Below are positions 22,164 to 35,900 of a stretch of DNA of 64,000 nucleotides, one piece after another. Positions within the stretch are counted from its first letter, which is position 1. Each line of letters begins with the position of its first letter. The notes below the pieces were generated by a model. That model did no database searches. It saw only the letters and a program-made list of their open reading frames with translations, and was not told where the DNA came from. Position numbers and translations under genes: made by a program. The stretch covers positions 1,312,001-1,376,000 of the forward strand of contig NC_053043.1 of NCBI RefSeq assembly GCF_003473485.1, in the 5' to 3' direction. The DNA is from Medicago truncatula. Its lineage: Eukaryota > Streptophyta > Magnoliopsida > Fabales > Fabaceae.

Positions 22164-22307
22164 TGAAATTTACCCTTCACCTTTTCTTACTTTGTACCAT
22201 TATTTAATTTGTGCCTCTGACAGACATATCTATTATATATATATATATGTGTGTGTGTTGAGTGATAGCAGATGTACCATATTGTATTGTTGTACTTGTA
22301 ATTAGTG

Positions 22308-24744
22308 ATGGCTCGGTTTGTTTTTTTGTCTCTCTTATTCTTATTCTTATTCTTAATTGATGGTTCTAAGAGTCAGCTTCATGTTGGTTTCTACTCCAAC
22401 ACATGTCCTCAAGTAGAGTCCACTGTCCATGATGTTGTTAGAGAAGCTGTTCTTTTTGACAGAACCAAGGCTGCTGTTCTTCTCAGGCTTCATTTTCATG
22501 ACTGCTTTGTTGAGGTCTTTCTATCTATATATATGTCTCGTGTTTTAATATGTTTTGGTTCTAACATTTTGTGACATGATTTTGATGGAGTTTTTCAGGG
22601 ATGTGATGGTTCAATACTGATTAATACTACTCAAAATCCAGAGAAGACTGCATTTCCACATGCAGGTGTTAAAGGATTTGAAGTGATAGAAAGAGCCAAG
22701 GCACAATTAGAAGCATCCTGTCCAGGAGTGGTTTCTTGTGCAGATATTGTTGCATTGGCAGCTAGAGATGCAATTGTCATGGTCCTAATTCCTAACTTAC
22801 TCTATTATATTTCATTCTCTAGTATTGTCCACAAAGCTTTTTTTCTTCTTCAAGAAGTTTAATGCTTCTCCATTAACTGTTACATGTAGGCAAATGGACC
22901 TGCATATCAAGTTCCAACAGGGAGGAGAGATGGATTTGTTTCAGATAAATCTCTTGCAGGTAATATGCCGGATGTTAATGATTCAATTCAGCAACTCAAG
23001 ACCAAGTTCCTAAACAAGGGTCTCACAGAAAAAGACCTTGTTCTTCTCAGTGGTACACTCTCTATCTCTCTCTTACACTATAAAACACAGACACAACATG
23101 ATCCACGTCGATACTGATAATAATTTTAAAAAATGAATTAAACAAACATAATCCTATATGTCGATGTCAGACACGTAACATGTGTCAGACACTAAACACG
23201 CCTTCAATTAGAAATGTCTGTTTCAGTGCTTCAAGACAACACATGCATATTACATGCAGAGTAAATGAGATCATGGTTGTTGAAGTGGCAAAGTAATATG
23301 AACTAGAACAGGGGAAAAACAAAATAAATAATCACAACAAGACATTGGCCATACCAACTACATGATTTACTCAATTTGGGAAATTGATAGAGAAGGGTTA
23401 CTGTATATTAATTAAATATTATGATATAGGATTATAATATTCCAACCAATCACTTTTTTAAGATTTTGTCAATTTTTCAGGATTCTAAGAAATGTTGACA
23501 CAATATCTACCACTCTTTGTTTAATGAGCCTGTTACTGGCCCAATTAAATAAAACAAAAAGATCTCGGATCTCTAGGATTATGTTTTCGCACCTTCTTTT
23601 TCCGTCCTATTGAGTTTCTCGCGCGTTTTTTGTAATTTGGATTATAAAATTAGAACGGCATAAACACTCTATAAAATTCTTCCCATTTTATCATAACATT
23701 CTTTCTTCTTTGAACAAGTTTATCATCACATTCTTATTACTAGAGGATAACCTTTTTTCTGGATTTAAAACCAACTTTCCTTTTGCACCATTTTAGAATT
23801 TTGTTCTCTTCTCAAACATATGTCATCATTGTGTATCCTAAAGATAGCAAAGTGTATAGTTTTTAAACTCTCGTAAAATAACTAAAACATGTAGTTGATA
23901 TGAGTGTTAAGAGATTCATAAATTTTTAAATAAGTGGTCAGAGATTCAATCTATAACTTTAATGTATGAAAAAAAATTGATTGGAATGTGCGGATTTATC
24001 TTGTACTTCCTACAAGTATTTTTGTGAAGAGTTAAAAGATAGTGAATATTTTATATCAATAACATGATTAAAAAAACAATTCTATACTATTTGCATTTGT
24101 GCGTTTCTCATATTCATCCAATCACATATTATTTTAGAAAGGTCATGATAGTGAGATATATGATTGATTGTACGTGTACATTTTTTTTTTAACATTATAC
24201 AACAATGTATATCAATTAAATTCTTGTACGGAAAAAAATGTATATCAATTAAATCTTATTATATGTATATTGTTAATTTCTAACCATAGTAATTGTTCAC
24301 TGATCTGCCATAAACAAAAATTCAGCTGCACATACAATTGGAACCACAGCATGCTTCTTTATGAGAAAAAGACTATACGAATTTTTCCCATTTGGATCAG
24401 ACCCAACTATTAACCTGAATTTTCTCCCAGAACTGAAAGCAAGGTGCCCTAAGGATGGAGATGTCAACATCCGTTTAGCCATGGATGAAGGGAGTGATCT
24501 GAAATTTGACAAGAGTATATTGAAAAACATAAGGGAAGGTTTTGCTGTGTTAGCTTCTGATGCAAGACTTAATGATGACTTTGTAACAAAGAGTGTCATT
24601 GATTCCTACTTCAATCCTATAAATCCAACATTTGGACCTTCTTTTGAAAATGATTTTGTTCAGTCCATGGTAAAAATGGGACAAATTGGAGTAAAGACAG
24701 GTTCTGTTGGAAACATTAGGCGTGTGTGCTCAGCATTTAATTGA
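22308..24744 (+). CDS. PER43: class III secretory peroxidase, 323 aa
   Basis: Heme peroxidase that uses H2O2 to oxidise phenolics in the cell wall or vacuole. Exons 22308-22514, 22599-22781, 22890-23052 and 24326-24744 join with correct phases. N-terminal signal peptide [23 protein letters not shown], then [15 protein letters not shown]. Distal site [18 protein letters not shown] (catalytic Arg and His, first Ca site). [13 protein letters not shown] follows, then the proximal heme ligand DLVLLSAAHTIG, and the C-terminus ends IRRVCSAFN. The [19 protein letters not shown] wording resembles Arabidopsis peroxidase 43. ATG at 22308 is preferred; the codon before it is GTG. Intron 3 (1.27 kb) contains a MITE remnant and a copy of upstream DNA. 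All key Cys, His and Arg appear present, so it looks functional. Confidence 0.92.
23085..23238. mobile_element. decayed MITE of the TGTCAGACAC family in peroxidase intron 3
   Basis: Shows the internal wording of the element at 25350 (ACACAACATG...CTGATAATAATTT ... ATGTCGATGTCAGACACG ... GTGCTTCA), but with worn ends. Non-coding. Confidence 0.5.
23240..23545 (+). repeat. peroxidase-locus duplicated block D3, inside intron 3
   Basis: Direct copy of 19705-19990 lying inside the gene: shared GTTGTTGAAGTGG(C/T)AAAGTAATAT, CCAACTACATGATTTACTCA, AATTTGGGAAATTGAT, ATTAAATATTATGATATA. Suggests that an ancestral peroxidase copy lay upstream and only its intron and flanks survive there. Confidence 0.75.
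24204..24254 (+). repeat. A-tract micro-insertion with 18 bp duplication
   Basis: AATGTATATCAATTAAAT at 24204-24221 and 24237-24254 flanks TCTTGTACGG plus five A. Lies in peroxidase intron 3. Perfect duplication. Confidence 0.75.
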
Positions 24745-25340
24745 AGTCAAATTGTGATTACATATATGTAATTGATGTTCACATATTAATTCTGATCTTA
24801 TTTTTACTGATACATTTCTTGTTTAAATGTCATGTAATTTAAAAGATTATACACAGTATATAAAATATTCTACCAAAAAAATCAATATATTAGCATTGAT
24901 CCATAATTAGAATAGGAACCCATTGAAAAAGTCAAAGGGTGAATATAGCAAAGCCAAGAATGTCATAATTAATTAGAGTCAAATACTTTCTAAAGGGTAA
25001 TACATGTATCACTACATCTCCTTTGGTTCCCTTGTTTTCATGCTACAAAAACGGACCATGCTTAACTCAGGTTCTAATGCTTTCCCATTACAGGAACAAC
25101 AGAAGAAGAAAGGAAAGAGTGAACACAAGATAGATAGGAAAAATAATTTCTATCTATCTTTCAATTCCTTGTCTTTCTTTTTTCTTTTCCCTCTAAACTT
25201 TTTTGATTTCTTTAACAATAATTATCCATTTGGGAAACTTAATTACATCCCTCTGGAGCTCTCTGAGAAGGTAGGATCTGCCTTTCCTATTTTCTTTTCC
25301 ATCATATTCACATTTGTATCTTCCTCTATCTAAGGCATAG
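24745..25340. other. peroxidase 3'UTR and spacer
   Basis: The 3'UTR probably ends near 24850-24900. The open frame at 25004-25333 is T-rich, lacks a domain and is not called a gene. Confidence 0.4.
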
Positions 25341-25347
25341 GTGCTAT

Positions 25348-25493
25348 GAAGCATGGATGCGGACACGAACACCGGACACCGACACCGCTAATAATTTGAG
25401 AAAATCATAAAATTCAGTATAATTATGTGTCGGTGTCAAACATGACGCTTGTCCGACACCGGGACACACGTGTATGTGCTTCATAGCATATAT
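25348..25493. mobile_element. MITE with TGCTATGAAGCA ends
   Basis: TGCTATGAAGCA at the left mirrors TGCTTCATAGCA at the right (about 146 bp). The body is rich in GGACACCGACACCG and GTCGGTGTC-type motifs that also pair. Non-coding; related remnant in peroxidase intron 3. Target duplication not clear. Confidence 0.65.
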
Positions 25494-25720
25494 GTTTTCT
25501 TCTTTTACCAAGTATATATATAACAAAATATGCATTTCATGTTACAAATCATGAAATATAAGAATTTCATTTTATATAGTTCAAAGTAAAATGTGCTAGA
25601 ATTATGAGATATGACAAACTAATTTAAATTTTGAACATCTTTGATCAGGTCATAGAGTAATCCAAATTGAAAGCTCCAAAAAAAATTAAAAAAGCAAAAG
25701 CATAGGAGCAAAAATAAAGT

Positions 25721-27756
25721 ATGCCTCCAAACTCATTAAGAAAAGCCTTTGGGGCAGTAAAGGATCAGACAAGCATAGGACTAGCAATGGTGGGAAGCAG
25801 CACCTCACTTGCTGACCTTGATGTAGCTATTGTGAAAGCGACTAGGCACGATGAATATCCGGCTGAAGAGAAATATATACGGGAGATTCTGAGTTTAACA
25901 TGTTACTCTCGCGCATTCATTAGTGCTTGTGTTAATACCCTCTCGAGGCGTCTCAGCAAGACTAAAAATTGGACAGTGGCTTTGAAAACTCTTATTTTGA
26001 TTCAAAGGCTTCTAGAAGAAGGTGACCCTGCTTATGAGCAAGAGATATTCTTCTCAACTCGACGTGGGACTCGCCTTCTCAACATGTCCGATTTTCGTGA
26101 CAGCTCACAATCTGGTTCGTGGGACTTCTCTGCATTTGTGCGCACATATTCGTTATATTTGGATGAGAGGCTTGAGTACAAGATGCAAAGTCGGCGTGGA
26201 AAGCGTAGCATGTTTGGTTATGACGAAGACGAGGAGGAAAGGGAAAGGGAAAGGGAGAGAGAAAGAGAATCTGAAAGGGAAAAAGAAAGGGACAAAGGTA
26301 GAGAAATCGTTGTAAGATCCACACCAGTGCGTGAAATGAAGTTAGAGCAAATTTTTTCCAAAATGCAGCATTTGCAATTGCTTCTTGAACGCTTTTTAGC
26401 TTGTCGCCCCACAGGTTTGTGATCATTAGACCATACATTTTGCATAACAAAATACTTATCCTTCCATTCAATTTGCTTTATATATTATTAGATTTTATCT
26501 AGTTTTTTCTTATCAAACACCTTTTTGCAATCAAATATATCTAAGTATGCATACCATATGATATATTCACATTACATTACACATGTATACAAAGCATTCT
26601 CATGGCTATCTGTTTCAATGCAACAGGAACAGCAAAGAGCCATAGAATTGTGATAGTGGCTCTTTATCCAATTGTGAAGGAGAGTTTTCAATCATATTAC
26701 GACATATCAGAAATATTGAGCATCTTAATCGACCGTTTTTCTGACATGGATGTCGCAGACTGTATCAAGGTGTATGACATTTTCTGTCGTATTGGAAAAC
26801 AGTTTGATGAGCTAGACCTCTTCTATGGATGGTCCAAGAATATTGGAATTTGTCGCTCTTCTGAGTACCCTGAGATAGATAAGGTCACACCAAAGAAGTT
26901 AGAGGTTATGGAAGAGTTTATCAAAGATAAGAACATGCTAGCACAAAGCAATAAAGCTGATGTTCAAGAAGAGAACAATTCGGATGAAGAAGCCAAGGAA
27001 CCCGAACCCGAACCTGAACCGGAAGAGGATATGAATGCAGTCAAGGCCCTTCCACCACCAGAGGAACCAGCCGAAGAAGTGGTGGAAGAGCCAAAAGAAG
27101 AAGAGACGAAAGAAGAAAAAATTGTGCAAACCGAGGGTGATTTGTTGAACTTAGGAGATGATAGAGTGACAACTGAAGAACATGGGGACAAACTAGCCTT
27201 AGCTTTATTTGATGGGGCTGCACCAGCAACAAGTGAAGGTGGAATAAAAGCACTTCCATGGCATGCATTTGATGAGAGTGCAGATTGGGAAACAGCGTTG
27301 GTACAATCAACCAGCCACTTAGGAAACCAGCAGCCTGCATTAGGTGGAGGCTTTGATACATTATTGTTGGATGGTATGTATAAACAAGGAGAAATGAATG
27401 CAGCCATGCAAGGAGTGGGATATGGTGGCAGTGGAAGTGCTAGCAGTGTAGCACTTGGTTCAGCCGGAAGGCCAGCAATGCTAGCATTGCCAGCACCACC
27501 AACATCAGGAACTGGAGTTAATTCTACTTCAGGATATGTAGATCCATTTGCAGCTTCATTGGCTATCGCACCGCCGTCTTACGTTCAAATGTCAGAGATG
27601 GAGAAGAAGCAAAGGTTACTAGTTGAAGAACAGCTGATTTGGCAGCAATATGAAAGGGATCGCGTACAAGGACATGCTGCACTTAAGCAACAACCTGGTA
27701 GTAATAACTCCTATATGGGAGGCTATCAACAGAACTATGGCAATTACCACCGTTGA
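25721..27756 (+). CDS. ANTH-domain clathrin assembly (AP180/PICALM-like) protein, 607 aa
   Basis: Endocytic adaptor that binds PI(4,5)P2 and clathrin at the plasma membrane. Exons 25721-26414 and 26627-27756 join within ACRPTG|TAKSHR. The ANTH domain starts LRKAFGAVKDQTSIGLA and includes VAIVKATRHDEYPAEEKYIREIL, WTVALKTLILIQRLL, FFSTRRGTRLLNMSDFRD and VALYPIVKESFQSYYD. An acidic/Arg-Glu loop (ERERERERERESEREKERDKG, about 171-191) interrupts it. The tail is Glu/Pro-rich, with a clathrin-box-like DLLNLGDD and an adaptor-type DPF motif in VDPFAASLAI, ending GGYQQNYGNYHR. Best resembles Arabidopsis At1g03050/At4g02650 (PICALM5 group), which act in pollen tubes; that role here is inferred. The alternate frame at 26602 is only the 5'-extended view of exon 2. 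Confidence 0.93.
26228..26300 (+). repeat. GA-rich coding tract (Arg-Glu repeats) in the ANTH gene
   Basis: GGAAAG/GAGAGA-type hexamers encode alternating Glu and Arg. Prone to slippage; length probably varies between orthologues. Confidence 0.8.
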
Positions 27757-28354
27757 CTAGAATAATTTTTTATTAGTTGGAACTCTTTTTCTTCATTCCA
27801 AGGCAGGCAATTTTATCCACCTTCATTAGAAAAGCTTGTTCTCAAGTCTTGTTAGAACTTTGAAGATTAATGTGATATCCCCTCTCCTAAGAAACACTTG
27901 TTTTTCTTTCTTAGTTTCTTTGCCCCTTTCAGAAAACTAGTAAAAAATTATTCATCATTGATTAGCAATATTGTTGACTAATTGACCTATAAAACTTGTC
28001 TGAATACTTTATTGTTTATGTTACTCTATTGCTTATGTGTGTAATCATTTTAACTTGTTTTGTTAGTAAAACTATACTGCACAAGTAATGTTATCTGCAC
28101 AAGTTAAGTAGGTTTATGTCATATGACATCAGCAAAGTATAGGTTGAGTCATTAGTAAGTATTTGACTATAAGTATGTAAGAAGGATGTAAGGATGGTAT
28201 GTATCAAATTTGCAGCATAGTAAACATTGTTATTGTCCCTTTCTCTTCCATTTCTTTTCTTCTTTGATTTCTGTTTTCTGTTTTTGAGCTTATTGTTTCT
28301 GCTGCCATTACAAAAGCTAACAAATATTGTCATTGGGCACCTACATAATGAAAT

Positions 28355-29038
28355 TAGGGGTGTTTGCGATGCGGTTTGATTCGGTTTTAAGACGAAAAAT
28401 CATCCGAACCACAAGGTAAAAAAGCATGCAGATTGGTTTGGTTCGGTTGACTTTTAAAATAAAATCCAAACCAAACCAATGTGGTTTGGGTTGGATCAGT
28501 TGGTGCGGTTTTTTTCGAGACAATACAATTTTTTGTTTCCAACATTAAAATCGAGTTAAAAGGTAAAACACAACATATTTTCAGCAATATTTTCGACAAT
28601 ATTTTTAATTCATTCTACATTACAATTTCATTTCCACCAAATAAAAAACGTGGACAAAAAGTAATTCTATTATGTAAGAAATGTAAAAGACTAAGATTTT
28701 ATTATTCTTTAAAAGTTCAAGTAGCACATAAATATATTTTTGAAATAAAAAGTAAAGAAAAAACTTAACAAGCAAAAAAGTATGTCATTTATAAAAGTTT
28801 CCATTGAGTTCTATGAGTATTTGTCTATGTAACATAGATTTAATTAGTGTTTTTCTTATGTTGCGGTTTGGTTTGGTTCAGTTGATAAAATAAAAACGGC
28901 AAACCAAACCAAACCATGTGGTTGAGGAAAAAAGTGATCCGAATACATCCAAATCAAATGCGGTTTTTTGCGATTTCAGTTTAGGTTGGTTCGATTTGCA
29001 GTTTTTCTATTGAATTTGTTCGGTTTTGAACAACTCTA
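28355..29038. mobile_element. 684 bp non-autonomous hAT-type element
   Basis: Begins TAGGGGTGTTTGCGATGCGG and ends GGTTTTGAACAACTCTA, imperfect TIRs of hAT style. The 8 bp flanks are AATGAAAT (28347-28354) and AATAAAAT (29039-29046), 7 of 8 identical. Subterminal GCGGTTTGGTT and AACCAAACC repeats on both sides are typical. No transposase. Confidence 0.7.
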
Positions 29039-29049
29039 AATAAAATTGT

Positions 29050-30200
29050 GCTCTATCCTTCATTTTAATAGGTTGTACCGATATGATAAACAACTAACGT
29101 CATAAAATGAAGAACCACCTTTTATCAACGTATTTTTATTGCACGGATGAGTCTTTCACTGGAGCCACATATTCAACATTGTTTTATAAAATGATTGACT
29201 CAATTTTAAAAAAAATGTTTTGTTCATAAAAATTGAAGTCGATATATTACTTGTTTAGTTCATAATTAAAGTCGATATATTAATAAGCTAAATGGTTGAT
29301 GAGAGGAGTAATAGAAAACTACAAAATGTGTTCCTTCTAGAGGCAACAAACCATGAGTCGTTATGATATGATTAAAATAATCATAATCATCCAATACAAA
29401 CTGGCCATTTCTATGGTGCACTTAATTTTATTAAGTTTTAATTTATCACATCAAAATAAAGTTAAACCATAGCAAACCCAGTTTATGGATTTATAAATTA
29501 CTCAAGAAGCAGTAAAAAACATGTATTTTCATCATAATTTTAGTATTCTGATTGCATGCGTCAAACCTTTTATTTGTCACAATGCCCTGAAAGTTTGTTT
29601 CATATAATGACGATTTAAATGAGAGAAAAAACTGGACATAATCCATTTCCATACAAACATAATAGCTTAAGCTAAATTCAACCAAACAACTCAACTAAAA
29701 AGAGAGGTGTAAAAGAGAGTTTAGAACAAGAGAAACCACCTCTTCAAACATATGTATTCAACATATTAAGCAGTTAAACTATTATATACATCAACCCCAA
29801 TCATTTCCCCCAAAAAAACACATTAACCATTTCCCTTCAAACATGTGTTCAACATAAAGCTTAAGCTATTTCATGTTCTTCCAATTCAATCACCAACTTT
29901 CCCCACATTAACACAGAAACTTAAACCTAAATTCCACACTAGTTTCATTTTACCAAACATTGTGGAGACGGTAACTCTAGAATTAACACCAACACAAACT
30001 AGCTGAAATGATATAACATCTAATTTTATCATAACAATGGATTATTTTATGCAAGCCAAAATGATAAAGATTTTTAAAATCATCAAAGGAATTTAAGGAA
30101 TGTAAACAAGTACTAATTGATAACAGCAACAGAGCTTTCACTTGTCAATCACAAAGATATTTCAAATAACAAAATATATCTATCAGAAATCCATAAGAGA
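29050..30200. other. spacer and probable 3'UTR of eL42
   Basis: AT-rich, no gene seen. The eL42 transcript (minus strand) probably ends somewhere between 30000 and 30200. Confidence 0.4.
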
Positions 30201-30262
30201 ACCAAAACATTTCAACAACAATGGAAAATAAAACATCAAAACAACATATCCTAATTCTCCAC

Positions 30263-31245
<983 letters not shown>

Positions 31246-31341
31246 GGTGACGGCACGTAGATTGGATCTGAGAGGATGAAGTTTTGTGCGCAGTGAAAAT
31301 GGAACGATGAAGCAATGCTTTGTGTTTTATGGTTTTGGGAA

Positions 31342-31398
31342 TTAGGGTTTCATCAATGGGCTTTCAAGTTTGTAAGAAAACGGGTTAAACCCGGCCCA
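31342..31398 (-). promoter_or_regulatory. telo-box and site II motifs of the eL42 promoter
   Basis: Read on the minus strand, AAACCCTAA lies at 31342-31350 and TGGGCC (site II) at 31393-31398; a plus-strand TGGGCT is at 31357-31362. This pair of motifs is the usual signature of plant ribosomal-protein promoters and here sits 100-155 bp before the ATG. Confidence 0.7.
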
Positions 31399-31399
31399 T

Positions 31400-32250
31400 T
31401 ATCACATCAAATCAAATTATAGGAAAATAATAATTCATTTAAAGTGATGTGTTTAATGATTTATTTTTCAATTTACAAAATTTAAAAAAGTACTTTGAAT
31501 ATTTGCGATTTTGATGACTAATTTACTTATTAACTTGTTCTTAACCTTTCCCACCACTTACCAACTAATTTCAGATAAGCACATAGATGAAGTATAGACA
31601 AGATGTTTGTTGATAACATACTTTCTAAGACACTCTTTCAACGTATTTATGTTTATAGTCACTATTTTTCACATCGTTCAAGAATCAATGCTAAAGATGA
31701 TTTATAAACAACATCCACAATTCTCTATCCATTTATAAATGACAAAACGGTGAGAAGTTATCTAAAGGCAGACAATACTTCATAAAAGTGGCTTGAAGTC
31801 GAAACATTGATGCTATCTATGGAAATCGAGGGTCTACACTACGTAAGAGGGGTGACAGACCCTAGCATCGACTGAGGAACTGTTGTTTCGATGTACAAAA
31901 AAGTCTCACATTGATTGGAAATCAAGATTAAAAGTAGTTTATAAACAACACTCACACTCTTCTCTCAACCGAGAGAACTTTTAACAGGAACAAAATCACA
32001 ATGACTTTACATTAAACCCTATTGTGAACGATTCTCATAAAGATGACTTGAATTCAACACATAAACGACGGTTTGTGAAAACCATGAATCTAAACCACAC
32101 ACTAGAACTGCCAGGCAATTTAACCCCTTAGCCTCAATCGAGAGGTTAATAAACCTTTTCAAAAATTGATAAATAACTATAACTTCTCCAATCTATTTTC
32201 TTAAAAAAATAATGTTTGGCTATGATGTATGGAGATCAAGCTTTATTTTA
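31400..32250. other. spacer between eL42 and the decarboxylase, no gene seen
   Basis: Diverged internal similarity (CTTGAA(G)TC...AC(A)TAAACG wording, 31790 versus 32048) hints at an old duplication. Otherwise nothing recognisable. Confidence 0.35.
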
Positions 32251-32256
32251 GGAAAA

Positions 32257-32419
32257 TGTTAACGATTGTCCCCGGAGCACTCTTTAAGCACTTTAAATGA
32301 TAAGTTTTTAATGAAAAATTGTATATTGAATGCATTGGAAATTGTAATAGTTGATTTTTTTAAAGAATAATTATTAAATTTGGGATGCTTAAAGAGTGCC
32401 CCGGAGATACTCGTTAACA
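32257..32419. mobile_element. 163 bp MITE with TGTTAACGA ends
   Basis: TGTTAACGATTGTCCCCGGA and CACTCTTTAAGCA on the left mirror TGCTTAAAGAGTG, CCCCGGAGATAC and TCGTTAACA on the right. AT-rich core, no coding, no clear target duplication. Lies downstream of the phosphatidylserine decarboxylase. Confidence 0.7.
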
Positions 32420-32913
32420 AGACCCTTTATTTTATAATTGATGCGTTCATGCTATGGAGTATATTCTTACGATGTGGTCTCCTCTTTTGGGTGCAGTATT
32501 TGATGACACTATTTTTCACCTTCAATTTTTTTTACTCCATCCGTCCCACAATAACTAAGCCATTTGCAGTACATCCAAAGTCATAGAGTAAAAAGATAAT
32601 CTCATGTTTGATTTTGGTTTGTTCATTCTTGTTGGTTTTATCCTACCTTGCTGTTAAAAATGGTAAAGACACACTCCTGATAATCGCAATTTTTCCTGAT
32701 TTTTCATTACAGATCAAACTGAGGATAAATGTCACAAATCTAACTGAGGCAGCTAGAGTGATACCCTGAATGAGATTCGAAAAGTTTTACAAATTGGGTG
32801 ATACATCTGCCATTAATAGCCAACAATCCAACACTATAATGCTAAAAAGAAAAAATATAACTACACATCACACAGTATTCATATTTCTATGTTAGTCAAC
32901 CCTATATCAGTTG

Positions 32914-35900
32914 TCATGACAATTTTCTCGTGGAAACACCCAATCTCATCCCCATAGTAACCAAAGTTTCTAGTGATCTGGTGCTATTTGATAGAAGGTC
33001 TTCATCAATTGCAATTGAACCCTGCATAACACCCAAAAAACGAATGTCATTGCTTACATGTATTCCAAAGACTAGCATGCGAAAATACCAATGTCAAATC
33101 CAAAAGCTCTGCAAGGTTAAAGTTTAAAAAATGGCAATAAATTGAACTTATTTACTTGAAGACATAATCTTACACGTTTAAAAAGTAAAATATGTTAGTT
33201 TTATGACTTGACATTTTGTCAAAAAAAAATTGAAATGGATTTTTATCGCCCCATAGATAAAGTCCAAAATAGATTTCAGAACCATATCAACTAAATAGAT
33301 TTCAAACATGAAATAATCAACCGAAAAAATAAAAGATGGGCAGTATAACCGATTATAATACCAACCTTTTCAAAAACACAAATTACAGTGCTTCCACCGA
33401 AAGCAAAATATCCAAACTGTCAATCAAAGCAAACAAGTGCCAATAAGAAACAAGGACATGAAGAAAATTGGAAAAACAGTAATTTACTGTAACTGGCTGG
33501 ATTCCAAACCTCATCTCCCTTCTTCACATAGTCGCCCTTTTTCTTTGTGAAATTAATGCTACCAACCATTGTAGCTCCAATTGCAACAAATGCCACCTGA
33601 ACACAAATCATTGGTAACTCTCTAAGATACAAGTAACATATTCGTCTGCAGTAATAAGATGAAATTGTAGTGGAGCCAGGGAACTTATAGGGTGTTTTGT
33701 AAAAACATTTCCCAAATGTACAAGCCATCAAAGCAAGAATGCAAGAGATGCAAAAGCACGAGTTATTATCTCGACCTCTAACAAATGCAGAGATAGATTT
33801 TATGCTATTAATAAATAAATAAATAAATAAATAAGAACAAGACCAGGTAGAAGTTCAAAAATATGGGACTACACTATAGGAGTACACCAAGTATAAAATG
33901 CATAAAAAGAAAGCCATCTACAAACTTATACAGTGTAATAAAATAGTTGTAACTGTGAGCAAACTTTCCCTTTCACAATCTAGTTAATGGTGGTGACATA
34001 ACAAATTGGAAGAAGAAAACATTAACTTCATAAAATCAGCAAATGGTAGCATTCTTAAAACCATAACATGATTTGCAATTGCAGAAAGGTCCAGTGATGT
34101 TTTTATAGGTGTTATCCCCAAATTCATATATTCCAATAAATTCATACAGAACAACTTCAGCAGAATAACATTATAAACTCATGCATCACACACAAATTGA
34201 TTGCAATCACAAACCTTTCCAAAATCTACAGTTGAAATTATTGAAACAACTCGCGTATTCTCTGTGAAGACATTACAGTACTTGCTATTTACAGCAATGG
34301 GATTGACCTAAGAGAAATAGAACACATCAAAAAAAGTTGCAAATGATAATTAATACACAATAACAGACAATAGACTCTATATGTAAATGAAATATCATTT
34401 TCCAAGAGTTATTATTTCACATACAGTAAACAGGCTTCCAGGGATATTAACAAATTGCTCAATAGTTCCCGATACTGGCAAATGGAAACGGTGATAATCC
34501 TGCAATAAATAAACGTTCCAATAAAAATTTGCAATCAAATGAACACAAAATTAAAGTCCCAATGAAAGAAAACAACAAACACCTGTGGTGCCAGACGGAA
34601 AATCACAAGTGTTCCATCAACAAAAGCACTGGAACACATTTCTTTCCCCAGAAGGCCTTGAACTGAAAACTTTCGACCCTGAAAGCAACAAATAGCAATC
34701 CCAAAAGAATTTCATTTTGAATACACATGCGAATAAAAATGTTTAACAATAAAGAGAAATAGAGATACCCCAATATCTATGATAATATGATTTTCCTTGT
34801 AGCAGATAAATAAGATGACAAAATACATCATAAAGAAAAAGCGGTGGATATAATAGTCGCATCACATCAAATAGTTGGGTCTTTTCATCATTAAATACTG
34901 TTTAAGCAATCAAATTGTTTCATGTTAGCAAAAAAAATAAAAAAATAAAACTGGATTATAATCTCATATAAGCAAAAACCAATCCCTACCCCACACCTCT
35001 GTCCTAATTTACAGGCGAGTCATGCAGGTTCAAGTTGAATGAGAAAAATCATAATTTTATCGTATTTATTTAACTTCAAACTGAACAGAAAACACTTGCC
35101 AACTACTAGTTCTGATTGATAAATATGTCAAGGGCATATTCTCAAGCGACAAACATCTATCTAAATATTAAAAAGAAAATGCATTCTTGAGACAAGAAAC
35201 CTTCCACATGCAAGAGATGTAAAAGAAATACCTTAATCCAAAATCTTGAACTTTCATCAACTGATTTAAATGCCATTAGACGACAATCAGCACCACATAC
35301 AGCAATGTTGTCATGCTCAGCAGAAGCAATTGGTCTTGAACCAGGTTTCAACTCTCTAATGAAAAATTCATTGAATGTCTGCCCAGAACATTATTCAAAA
35401 CAGGTCATATTGCAAGATAGTTACTACTGTTATGAAGTCTAAATGATTTTCAATATGATCATTGGTCAGTTCTTGTTTCTTTTTGTTCCAACTTCTAGTT
35501 CAAAGTTCAAACAAAATGTATGTAGCTAGCATGAAAAACAAATTATTTTAGTTCTTTGTATAGATCAGTGTGAAAAGCAGGAGAATTTGAAGGTCCCACA
35601 AAAGCACATCGAATATTGCTAAAAAGCGAAATAAAAAACAACTGAAGTAGATCATACAAAATATGCTATGTTGTAATTGTTAAAAAAAATACTGTAGCCA
35701 GAATGAAAGTCGCTGATAAGAAGAATGTATGTAACCAAGATGAAGGTATCAGAATATTTTTCAAGCATAGACAGCAACCAAATGAAATATGTTGTTACAT
35801 AAGCATTGCCTAGCTTATGAAAACACAGGAGAAAAGTTATTATTTTTTGAAAATATTTGACATGAATTAATATTTACTAAATTAAGTCATAAGACCATAT

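Noticed and set aside
25004-25333. 109-residue plus-strand ORF between the peroxidase and the ANTH gene
   Set aside because: T-rich, no homology I recognise, no splice or start context; spacer.
32531-32600. ACTCCATCCGTCCCACAATA, a Stowaway-like terminus
   Set aside because: Only one end was found, so no element could be bounded.
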